From: Motiliproteus sp036964625
GTDB taxonomy: Bacteria; Pseudomonadota; Gammaproteobacteria; Pseudomonadales; Balneatricaceae
DNA: 17,308 bases
Direction: 5' to 3'
Assembly (NCBI GenBank): GCA_036964625.1
Contig: JBALTG010000099.1
Coordinates: 1-17,308 of the forward strand
The notes beneath the pieces were generated by a model that ran no database searches, had not been told where the DNA came from, and worked only from the letters and a program-made list of their open reading frames with translations. This document shows positions 1 to 5,992 of this stretch, piece after piece; positions within the stretch are counted from its first letter, which is position 1; every line of letters begins with the position of its first letter. A program made the translations under genes and the position numbers.

Positions 1-105
1 AATTATGTTGAGTTAAGAATCGCCCCATCTCGCCGAAGGCCAGAGAACACGCAGTCGATGAAGAGTGGCACCGTCAAACTCTACATAATTCGGAACTATA
101 CATAA
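1..105. repeat. Inverted and direct repeat cluster at window edge
   Basis: AATTATGTTGAGTT (1-14) is repeated in inverted form as AACTCTACATAATT (77-90), with one mismatch in 14. A further direct copy, AACTATACATAA, begins at 94, 17 bp after the second copy, and matches it at 11 of 12 positions. Three related arms in such short space resemble recombinase-binding arms at the end of a mobile element or integration site. No recombinase gene lies in the window, and the first copy starts at base 1, so the element (if any) is truncated. The repeats are seen directly; the mobile-element reading is inference. Confidence 0.4.
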
Positions 106-413
106 GGGCCGACAGGAGTCGCTCATGACTCAGGCTAGTAAGTGTCTGCTCTGTGCGCTTAGCAGAAGCCTGCTGTTGACGCTGGTGATGTCCGCTCTTC
201 GCAATAGCAGTCGTATCCTAGGAAAGACTGGGGGCTGCCTTGTGTCGACTCCGACGCTGGCTCGCTCTCGAGGCGACAGGTACCGAGTGGCAGATTTGGG
301 GTGCATAGCCAGTGAAATTTGTTGATCTGAGTATGAAGCTGTTTACTCAGTATGTGACGTTATTGCGAGGTATGAATCTCTATTACTCGGCCATCGTTGT
401 TGTTTAGGGGTGG
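106..413. other. Intergenic stretch with no recognisable gene
   Basis: I see no protein family, RNA gene or clear promoter here. One 66-codon open frame (125-325, plus strand) has an AGGAG seven bases before its ATG. Its product is rich in Ser, Arg and Leu with no recognisable motif, so I do not call it a gene. Confidence 0.4.
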
Positions 414-447
414 TTTAGAGATAGTTTAGATTTAGAGATAGTTTAGA
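414..447. repeat. Perfect 17-bp tandem duplication
   Basis: The unit TTTAGAGATAGTTTAGA occurs at 414-430 and again at 431-447 with no gap or mismatch, and its first bases begin to recur at 442. It lies just beyond the thiolase terminator. It is probably replication slippage in AT-rich non-coding DNA; no function is evident. Confidence 0.85.
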
Positions 448-453
448 GATAAA

Positions 454-477
454 AAAAGAGGCCTAAAGGCCTCTTTT
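454..477 (-). terminator. Rho-independent terminator of the thiolase gene
   Basis: AAAAGAGGCC (454-463) and GGCCTCTTTT (468-477) form a 10-bp perfect stem with a 4-base loop. Read on the minus strand, the stem is followed by an uninterrupted T run (457-451). It lies about 20 bp beyond the stop codon of the thiolase gene. The plus-strand T run is shorter, so it may also act weakly in that direction. Confidence 0.9.
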
Positions 478-498
478 GGATTCATTCGCCGTAGGTGA

Positions 499-1677
499 TT
501 AGCGTTCAACCGCCAGTGCGATACCCATGCCACCACCGATACAGAGTGTGGCCAGGCCTTTCTTGGCGTCGCGCTTGACCATTTCGTGCAGCAGGCTGAC
601 CAAAATCCGGCAACCTGACGCACCGATGGGGTGGCCCAGGGCGATAGCGCCGCCGTTGACGTTAACCTTATTGGTATCCCAACCCAGGTCCTTGTTGACG
701 GCCATGGCTTGGGCTGCAAAGGCTTCGTTAGCTTCGATCAGATCCAGATCGTCGACCGTCCAGCCGGCGCGCTTGAGGGTGTTCTGGGTGGCGCAGATCG
801 GGCCGGTACCCATGATCGCCGGATCGACGCCTGCGATGCCGTAGGCTTTGATCGTGGCGATTGGCTCAAGACCCAGCTCTTTGGCTTTTTCGGCGCTACA
901 CAGGATCACAGCCGCGGCACCGTCGTTGATGGTCGACGAGTTAGCGGCCGTTACTGTGCCATCGCGCTTGAACGCCGGACGCAGTTTTCCGAGTGCATCG
1001 GCGGTCACACCGGCACGAGGTTGCTCGTCACGATCGAAGATGATCGCATCGCCGCGGCGCTGTTTGAGCGCAACCGGGATGATCTCGTCAGCAAAGCGAT
1101 TGGCGGCCAGGGCGGCCTCAGCTTTGTTTTGCGAGGCAGCGGCAAAGGCATCCTGATCTTCGCGGCTGAAGCCGTATTTCTCGACGATATTTTCGGTAGT
1201 GATACCCATGTGGTAATCGTTGAAGGCATCCCACAGACCATCGGTAACCATGGTGTCGACCATGCTCCAGTTGCCCATCTTCTGACCGTTACGCGAGTTT
1301 GGCAGGTAGTGACCAGACTGGCTCATGCTCTCCTGGCCGCCAGCGATGATCATCTCGGAATCGCCCAGCATGATGGATTGTGCTGCCATATGGACAGTCT
1401 TGAGGCCTGATCCACACACCTTGTTGATGGTGATCGCAGATGTGGCGTGGGGCAGGCCGGCATTGACGGCGGCTTGACGTGCCGGGTTCTGGCCACAGCC
1501 GGCGGTCAGGACCTGGCCAAAAATAACTTCGTCGATCTGTTCAGGGGCGATGCCGGACTTTTCCAGCAGGCCTTTGATTACGGTCGCACCTAGTTGGGCT
1601 GCGGTAAGAGAGGAAAGGGCGCCATTGAAGGAGCCGACAGCCGTGCGGCCAGCAGCCACGATAACAACATCACGCAT
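499..1677 (-). CDS. atoB: Acetyl-CoA C-acetyltransferase (thiolase II)
   Basis: Thiolase of 392 residues, the usual length of biosynthetic acetyl-CoA acetyltransferases. It condenses two acetyl-CoA to acetoacetyl-CoA or runs in reverse, in the cytoplasm. The N-terminal VIVAAGRTAVGSF and the active-site cysteine in VCGSG (about C88) are present, as are the catalytic histidine in GHPIGASG (about H349) and the second cysteine in CIGGGMG (about C379). The ATG at 1677 is preceded by GAGG seven bases upstream. The gene stands alone, 161 bp after panC on the same strand, with its own strong terminator. Sequence alone does not separate a polyhydroxybutyrate (PhaA) role from short-chain fatty acid (AtoB) or ketogenic use, because no pha, ato or fad gene is adjacent. 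The family call is firm; the gene symbol is tentative. Confidence 0.93.
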   Translation of the reverse strand: MRDVVIVAAGRTAVGSFNGALSSLTAAQLGATVIKGLLEKSGIAPEQIDEVIFGQVLTAGCGQNPARQAAVNAGLPHATSAITINKVCGSGLKTVHMAAQSIMLGDSEMIIAGGQESMSQSGHYLPNSRNGQKMGNWSMVDTMVTDGLWDAFNDYHMGITTENIVEKYGFSREDQDAFAAASQNKAEAALAANRFADEIIPVALKQRRGDAIIFDRDEQPRAGVTADALGKLRPAFKRDGTVTAANSSTINDGAAAVILCSAEKAKELGLEPIATIKAYGIAGVDPAIMGTGPICATQNTLKRAGWTVDDLDLIEANEAFAAQAMAVNKDLGWDTNKVNVNGGAIALGHPIGASGCRILVSLLHEMVKRDAKKGLATLCIGGGMGIALAVER

Positions 1678-1714
1678 AGATAAACCTCATCCATAAAAGT
1701 AAAACGGGTGGATC

Positions 1715-1737
1715 ACCGACTAATCCGACCTGTCGGT
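1715..1737. promoter_or_regulatory. Candidate operator upstream of the thiolase gene
   Basis: ACCGAC (1715-1720) and GTCGGT (1732-1737) form a 6-bp dyad, and a tighter dyad CCGAC-CT-GTCGG (1725-1736) is nested in it. CCGAC thus appears three times in 23 bp counting both strands. It lies 38-60 bp before the thiolase ATG, where a repressor would act. The regulator is unknown. Confidence 0.35.
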
Positions 1738-1838
1738 AATATCGCACCGCAGCATTCTTGGCCTAGAGTAAAGCGAAAGTAGCCGCTGCGGAGAGAGGAA
1801 AAATAGCAGCTAATCGCTTGGTCTGTAAAGGTCTAAGA

Positions 1839-2693
1839 CTAATTGAGTATCACTTCAAGGTTGTCGATCAGACGGGCAGAGCCGAGTTGTGCAGCTGCTA
1901 AGATGACCAGTAAGTGGTCGCCTGGCGCGGCGGGTTGAAGGTCCCTTTGTCGGCAAATATGCATGTAATCCCGTACAAAGCCATTGCTTTCAAGTTGTTG
2001 GTTGGCCTGTTCTTCCAGTTCCTGGAAGGAGCGCTCACCCTGTTTTAACTGGGTGGCGAGTTCGTGCAGGGTGTCGTAAAGGATGGGGGCGATTGCCAGT
2101 TCGGATTCCGTCAGGTAGCCGTTGCGAGAACTCAGTGCCAGGCCGCTGTTGGCGCGTCCGGTCGCTACCCCAATGATCTCTACCGGCAGACTCAGGTCTT
2201 CGGTCAGCTGACGAATCACTGCGAGCTGTTGATAATCTTTTTTGCCGAATACGGCGATATCCGGCTGCACAATGCCGAACAGCTTGGCGACGATGGTGGC
2301 GACGCCGCGAAAGTGGGTCGGGCGGCTCTTGCCGCAATGCAGGTCGGATAATGAGCGCACCTCGACCACGGTTTGGATCTCGCCGCCACGCGGGTAGATC
2401 TCGTGCGCAGAGGGGGCGAACAGAAGCTGACAGCCGTAGAATTCGAGCTTGCTCTGATCTTTTTCCAGGGTGCGGGGGTAACTGTCCAGGTCCTCATTGG
2501 CACCGAACTGCAGCGGGTTGACAAAAATGCTGGCAACGACCATGTCCGCCTGACGCACGGCCTCTTCGACCAGGCTCATATGACCGCGGTGGAGGTTGCC
2601 CATGGTCGGCACAAAGGCGATCTTTTTACCGGCACGGCGGGCGGCATTGAGCTGCTGACGCAGCTCGCTGATGGTGTGGACTGTCTGCATCAT
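1839..2693 (-). CDS. panC: Pantothenate synthetase
   Basis: Joins pantoate and beta-alanine using ATP (via pantoyl-adenylate) to make pantothenate, the last step before coenzyme A synthesis; cytoplasmic. The 284 residues fit the family. Seen are PTMGNLHRGH (about 29-38), the HIGH-like nucleotide site, then FVNPLQFG, FGKKDYQQL and the KMSKS-like SSRNGYL. The start is ATGATG (2693-2688): the first ATG overlaps the panB stop as ATGA, implying translational coupling. In the stretch before SSRN, which usually reads R-x-x-D-G-L-A, this protein has RANSGLA, so a usually acidic position is serine. panD does not follow; the next gene is the thiolase. Confidence 0.96.
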   Translation of the reverse strand: MMQTVHTISELRQQLNAARRAGKKIAFVPTMGNLHRGHMSLVEEAVRQADMVVASIFVNPLQFGANEDLDSYPRTLEKDQSKLEFYGCQLLFAPSAHEIYPRGGEIQTVVEVRSLSDLHCGKSRPTHFRGVATIVAKLFGIVQPDIAVFGKKDYQQLAVIRQLTEDLSLPVEIIGVATGRANSGLALSSRNGYLTESELAIAPILYDTLHELATQLKQGERSFQELEEQANQQLESNGFVRDYMHICRQRDLQPAAPGDHLLVILAAAQLGSARLIDNLEVILN

Positions 2694-3487
2694 TTTTCAA
2701 AACCGTGTTCAGGCTGGGGGAAGTTCTTGCTGTGAACGGCGTCAGCATAGGCTTGGAGCGCGTCCTGGATGCTTTCGGCGTCGGCCATAAAGTTTTTGAC
2801 GAAGCGCGGTTTGCGTCCGGGGGTGATGTTCAGGATGTCGTGCAGTACCAACACCTGGGCATCGGTATCGGCACCTGCGCCGATGCCGATAACGGGGATG
2901 CTAACCGCGTCGGTGACCGCTTTGGCCAGTGCTGAGGGTACGCATTCGAGCAGCAGCATGGCTGCACCGGCTTGCTCCAGCATGCGGGCGTCTTCAAGCA
3001 GGCTGGCCGCGCTGTCTTCGCTGCGGCCCTGAACTTTGTAGCCCCCGAGCTTGTTGACTGCTTGCGGGGTCAGGCCCAGATGGGCGCAGACCGGAATACC
3101 GCGCTCACCGAGCAGGCTGATCGTTTCGGCCAGCCAGGCGCCCCCTTCGAGTTTGACCAGATTAGCGCCAGCCTGCATCAGCGCCGCAGAGCTGTGCATC
3201 GCTTGCTCGGGGGTGGCGTAACTCATAAAGGGCAAATCGGCCATGATAAGCGAGCCCTTACTACCGCGGCTGACGCAGCGGGTATGGTAGACCATCTCTT
3301 CCATGCTGACCGGCAGGGTGCTGTCGTTGCCCTGCAGTACCATCCCCAGTGAATCGCCGATCAGGATCACTTCAACACCGGCTTCGCTGACCAGTTGGCC
3401 AAAACAGGCATCGTATGCGGTTAGACAGGCGAACTTGTTGCCGTCCTGTTTCATCTCAGTCAATGTGTGCAGGGTGATGTTTTTCAT
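2690..3487 (-). CDS. panB: 3-methyl-2-oxobutanoate hydroxymethyltransferase
   Basis: Transfers a one-carbon unit from 5,10-methylene-tetrahydrofolate to 2-oxoisovalerate, giving ketopantoate, the committed step of pantothenate synthesis. The 265 residues form a TIM barrel of normal length. The metal ligands and active-site acids fall at the E. coli positions: D45 in LIGDSLGMV, D84 in IMADLPF, E114 in VKLEGG and the catalytic E181 in LLLECVP. The folK stop lies 47 bp upstream and panC overlaps by four bases, so folK-panB-panC are probably co-transcribed. The operon pairs a folate-making enzyme with one that uses folate. No strong Shine-Dalgarno sequence precedes the ATG. Confidence 0.97.
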   Translation of the reverse strand: MKNITLHTLTEMKQDGNKFACLTAYDACFGQLVSEAGVEVILIGDSLGMVLQGNDSTLPVSMEEMVYHTRCVSRGSKGSLIMADLPFMSYATPEQAMHSSAALMQAGANLVKLEGGAWLAETISLLGERGIPVCAHLGLTPQAVNKLGGYKVQGRSEDSAASLLEDARMLEQAGAAMLLLECVPSALAKAVTDAVSIPVIGIGAGADTDAQVLVLHDILNITPGRKPRFVKNFMADAESIQDALQAYADAVHSKNFPQPEHGFEK

Positions 3488-3534
3488 AGGATTTGTCGTT
3501 CAAGTCGTGAAGCCGAGAGCGGCGATAGGACGGA

Positions 3535-4044
3535 TTATACCTGTACTGGAGCGAGAGTGCCTCTGTCGCATTGTGCAATCAGCTCCGTGATTGATCGGCC
3601 GTCAGGGAGCTGCAGGGTCGGGGCGATCTCTTGCAGTGGGTAGAGCACGAAGCTACGTACGCTGAGCTGTGAATGAGGGATGCAGAGTCGTGCAGTGTGG
3701 AGCTGCAGGTCTGCGAATAGCAAGATATCGAGATCCAGAGTGCGCGGCCCCCAGTGTTGCAAGCGGACCCTGCGGTGTTTTTGCTCGAGTGCTTGCAGCT
3801 GGTCTAGCAGAGATTCAGGCTGCAGCTGGCTGCGCAGATGCGCCACCGCGTTGATAAAGTCGGGTTGGTCGGCGGGTCCGACGGGATCACTGCGGTAGAG
3901 CTGTGAATGGCAGATCAGCTCGGTGTGTGGCAGCACGGCCAGCTCGGACAGCGCTTGGCGAACCTGCTGTAGCGGATCTTCCAGGTTACTGCCCAGGCCG
4001 ATGTACAGGTCAACGGCCTGGGGCAGAAGCGCGGTACTAATCAC
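3535..4044 (-). CDS. folK: Dihydropterin pyrophosphokinase (HPPK)
   Basis: Transfers pyrophosphate from ATP to 6-hydroxymethyl-7,8-dihydropterin in folate synthesis. I choose the GTG at 4044, which gives 169 residues beginning MISTALLPQAVDLYIGLGSN. The open frame continues upstream to 4140, but that part only mirrors the 3' end of pcnB and lacks family similarity. The GLGSN motif (about 16-20) and the signature HWGPRTLDLDILLF are present, with the magnesium-binding aspartates at about D104 and D106. It overlaps the 3' end of pcnB by eight bases, the arrangement seen in E. coli and Pseudomonas, and suggests coupled translation. Confidence 0.95.
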   Translation of the reverse strand: MISTALLPQAVDLYIGLGSNLEDPLQQVRQALSELAVLPHTELICHSQLYRSDPVGPADQPDFINAVAHLRSQLQPESLLDQLQALEQKHRRVRLQHWGPRTLDLDILLFADLQLHTARLCIPHSQLSVRSFVLYPLQEIAPTLQLPDGRSITELIAQCDRGTLAPVQV

Positions 4045-5470
4045 GTTGCGGTTTGCGTCGGATACGGCGCTTGCTGTTGCTACGTTTACGGGCGCCGCCG
4101 CTACCCAGTTCGTCGACCATCTGCTGGCGCTGTTCCGCACGGGCGTGCTGATAATCGGTCCACCATTGGCCTAGATCATCCAGTGCTTCGCCACTGGCTT
4201 CGCGCATCAGCAGGAAATCATAGGCGGCGCGAAAGCGGGGGTGCTCGATCAGTTGCTCGGCGCGGTTACCGTTGCGCCGTGGCAGACGGTATTGCAGCTC
4301 CCAGATGTCCCGCATAGTGCCGGAAAAACGGCGCGGGATCGACGATGCGCGAGACTGGATCTGGTGGATCTCCATAGCCGCCTGGTGCAGTGCCGGAATG
4401 GGCGGTACGCCCTGCTGTTTCAAGCGCTCCAGGATCTCCAGCAGCGGATACCAGAGCATAGCGGCATACAGGAATGCCGGGGTGACACTCTTGCCTTGCT
4501 TGATCCGGGTGTCGGTGCTGCGCAGCGCCTGGATAATCAGTTGCTCTGCCTGCTGGCCATGTTCTTTGTGCAGCACTTTGTGGGTGGCAGGAAAGAGTGC
4601 TTCAAACAGGTTGAAGTGGCGCAGCATGGCGTAGGTGGTTTCGCCCTGTCCGGACATAAATAGTTTGAGTACCTCCTCAAACAGGCGTGCTGCCGGGATA
4701 TCTCGCAGCAGGTGGGCCAGGCGCTGGATCGGTTCTTCGGTGTTCGGTTCAATCACGAACTCCAGTTTGGCGGCAAACCGGACCGCCCGAAGCATCCGTA
4801 CCGGGTCTTCGCGGTAGCGCATTTCAGGATCGCCGATCATACGGAGCGTGCGCTGCTCCAGGTCATCCCAGCCACCGGCGTAATCGTGAACACTGAAATC
4901 GTTGATGGTGTAGTAGAGGGCGTTGACCGTGAAGTCACGGCGCAGGGCGTCCTCCTCGACCGTGCCATAGACATTGTCGCGCAGGATCATGCCGCCATCG
5001 GCTTTTTTGCCATGCTGGTCGTCGTCGTTGTGGACGGCATCATGGCTAGCGCGGAAGGTGGCGACTTCGATGATCTCGCGGCCGAAGCGGACATGGACCA
5101 GTTTGAAGCGGCGGCCGATCAGGCGCGAGTTGCGAAACAGCTCGTGAACCTCTTCGGGGTGGGCTTCGGTGGCGACGTCAAAATCTTTGGGGTGCAGGTC
5201 GAGTTCAAGATCACGCACACAGCCGCCGACCAGATAGCTTTCGTAACCCGCATCTTTGAGGCGATAAAGAACCTTCAGAGCGCTGTCGCTGATCTGCTTG
5301 CGGGTAACGTAGTGTTGTTCCCGGGGGATGATCTGTGGGCCGTTGATACGCGTGTCCTGGATAACGGTGGTTGGTCTGCCTTTGGCAGTGCGGCTTAGGA
5401 GGAGGTAGAGTAATCCGACCGCAACCCAGGGGAGTAGCGCAATGATGACGCCTAAAAAATTAGAATCCAT
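4037..5470 (-). CDS. pcnB: Poly(A) polymerase I with N-terminal membrane segment
   Basis: Adds poly(A) tails to RNA 3' ends, marking RNAs for degradation and controlling small antisense RNAs. From the ATG at 5470 the protein has 477 residues. The nucleotidyltransferase core starts near residue 50 with IIPREQHYVTRKQ, then LVGGCVRDLEL and KDFDVA (catalytic D96 and D98), LRRDFTVNALYY (about 176-187) and RYREDPVRMLRAVRFAAKL (about 218-236). A basic RNA-binding tail, rich in Arg and Lys, ends the protein. Residues 5-26 (FLGVIIALLPWVAVGLLYLLLS) are a membrane-spanning stretch followed by RTAKGR, predicting a cytoplasmic catalytic domain anchored to the inner membrane. No ATG, GTG or TTG lies between this segment and the conserved core. 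The Shine-Dalgarno is poor, which suits the low expression known for pcnB in E. coli. It starts 22 bp after the predicted terminator of the crcZ-like RNA. Confidence 0.95.
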   Translation of the reverse strand: MDSNFLGVIIALLPWVAVGLLYLLLSRTAKGRPTTVIQDTRINGPQIIPREQHYVTRKQISDSALKVLYRLKDAGYESYLVGGCVRDLELDLHPKDFDVATEAHPEEVHELFRNSRLIGRRFKLVHVRFGREIIEVATFRASHDAVHNDDDQHGKKADGGMILRDNVYGTVEEDALRRDFTVNALYYTINDFSVHDYAGGWDDLEQRTLRMIGDPEMRYREDPVRMLRAVRFAAKLEFVIEPNTEEPIQRLAHLLRDIPAARLFEEVLKLFMSGQGETTYAMLRHFNLFEALFPATHKVLHKEHGQQAEQLIIQALRSTDTRIKQGKSVTPAFLYAAMLWYPLLEILERLKQQGVPPIPALHQAAMEIHQIQSRASSIPRRFSGTMRDIWELQYRLPRRNGNRAEQLIEHPRFRAAYDFLLMREASGEALDDLGQWWTDYQHARAEQRQQMVDELGSGGARKRSNSKRRIRRKPQRD

Positions 5471-5492
5471 GTGTTTTCTGACGCTTAACAGC

Positions 5493-5521
5493 AAAATAAA
5501 AGGAGCGCAATGATAGCACTC
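5493..5521 (-). terminator. Terminator of the crcZ-like RNA
   Basis: On the minus strand GAGTGC (5521-5516) pairs with GCGCTC (5508-5503), a 6-bp stem with one G-T pair and a 7-base loop, followed by CTTTTATTTT down to 5493. It is a plausible intrinsic terminator of moderate strength. It sits just before the pcnB start codon, so readthrough could feed pcnB. Confidence 0.65.
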
Positions 5522-5809
5522 AGCGGGTTGTGAGAAAATGCCAGAGGTGAATTGAATTTCGAAGGATGAGGAGTTTGGCGAAAAGCAGGATCGATTGGGG
5601 AGATAAAGAGGTGCCAACCACCGGAGTAAAGGGTATAGCGAGACGGTCAACGGAGTGTTGTTTTTATTGCCGTTGCCTATCTCTAAGGCCCTTTGCCTCA
5701 AGTGATCAGCGTGGGTTACTGTTTTTATTGTTATATGAGACCGATCTCGTCAGCGGCTGAACTCTTATTATTTTTATTGAGTTCGGACAGCGAGATTTTA
5801 TTTTTCTTA
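5493..5809 (-). ncRNA. crcZ: CrcZ/CrcY-type Hfq-sequestering regulatory RNA
   Basis: Predicted RNA of about 317 nt in the gap between cbrB and pcnB, where Pseudomonas carries crcZ. Its predicted start follows from the sigma-54 promoter at 5835-5820 and its end from the hairpin at 5521-5493. It carries four A-rich blocks: AAGAAAAATAAAA (5808-5796), AATAAAAATAATAA (5778-5765), AACAATAAAAACA (5732-5720) and AATAAAAACAACA (5668-5656). Each contains the AAnAAnAA pattern bound by Hfq/Crc, and the last three share CAATAAAAA. In Pseudomonas, CbrB and RpoN drive CrcZ, which titrates Hfq and Crc from target mRNAs and relieves catabolite repression. Family knowledge and position support the name; the exact ends are inferred. 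The open frame through this region lacks protein features. Confidence 0.8.
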
Positions 5810-5819
5810 GTTAGAGTGC

Positions 5820-5835
5820 TGCAGACAGCGTGCCA
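5820..5835 (-). promoter_or_regulatory. Sigma-54 (RpoN) promoter
   Basis: The minus strand reads TGGCACGCTGTCTGCA. Against the consensus TGGCACG-N4-TTGCW it has a single mismatch, with the GG and GC doublets exactly 10 bases apart. The predicted transcription start is about 5809. It faces the crcZ-like RNA and lies downstream of cbrB, which encodes a sigma-54-dependent activator. Confidence 0.85.
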
Positions 5836-5859
5836 TGTTTTAATAGTATCGGTAAAACA
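5836..5859. promoter_or_regulatory. Second dyad next to the sigma-54 promoter
   Basis: TGTTTTA (5836-5842) and TAAAACA (5853-5859) form a perfect 7-bp inverted repeat with a 10-bp spacer, abutting the -24 element on its upstream side. It could be an accessory regulator or architectural site. No known protein is assigned. Confidence 0.35.
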
Positions 5860-5907
5860 GGGTGTTGCTGGTGTTGGTGGTATATATCATTACTTTATGT
5901 AGGGATA

Positions 5908-5938
5908 GTGTTACCGAATGAATCGACGTAGGTAACAC
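5908..5938. promoter_or_regulatory. Candidate CbrB upstream activating site
   Basis: GTGTTACC (5908-5915) and GGTAACAC (5931-5938) are a perfect 8-bp inverted repeat with a 15-bp spacer. The core TGTTAC/GTAACA matches the CbrB half-sites I recall from Pseudomonas crcZ promoters, though the spacing here is N17 rather than the N14 I recall. It is centred about 114 bp upstream of the predicted start, typical for an enhancer-type activator. No T run follows on the minus strand, so it is unlikely to be a cbrB terminator. Confidence 0.65.
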
Positions 5939-5992
5939 ATTTTGTTTCGAAAGGTAGCAGTTCTACTCGCGTGGCTACGACCGCTACGGTTG

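Noticed and set aside
125..325. 66-codon open frame with a good ribosome site
   Set aside because: The product is low in information, lacks any motif and shows no operon context. Chance is likelier.
631..1410. 259-codon open frame opposite the thiolase gene
   Set aside because: It is a mirror of a strongly conserved gene on the other strand, with no recognisable motif.
4045..4140. Upstream extension of folK
   Set aside because: It lies entirely within the conserved pcnB 3' end in another frame, and the HPPK family begins near the GLGSN motif just after the GTG at 4044.
4712..5398. 228-codon open frame opposite pcnB
   Set aside because: It is a shadow of the conserved PcnB core; no motif of its own.
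5610..5622. Hairpin GGTG-N5-CACC as an earlier end of the RNA
   Set aside because: The 4-bp stem is too weak and no T run follows on the minus strand; the hairpin at 5503-5521 is better.
5471..5701. N-terminal extension of pcnB to a TTG at 5701
   Set aside because: The extension overlaps the crcZ-like RNA and its terminator, has no family similarity and no ribosome site. The ATG at 5470 is the first sensible start.
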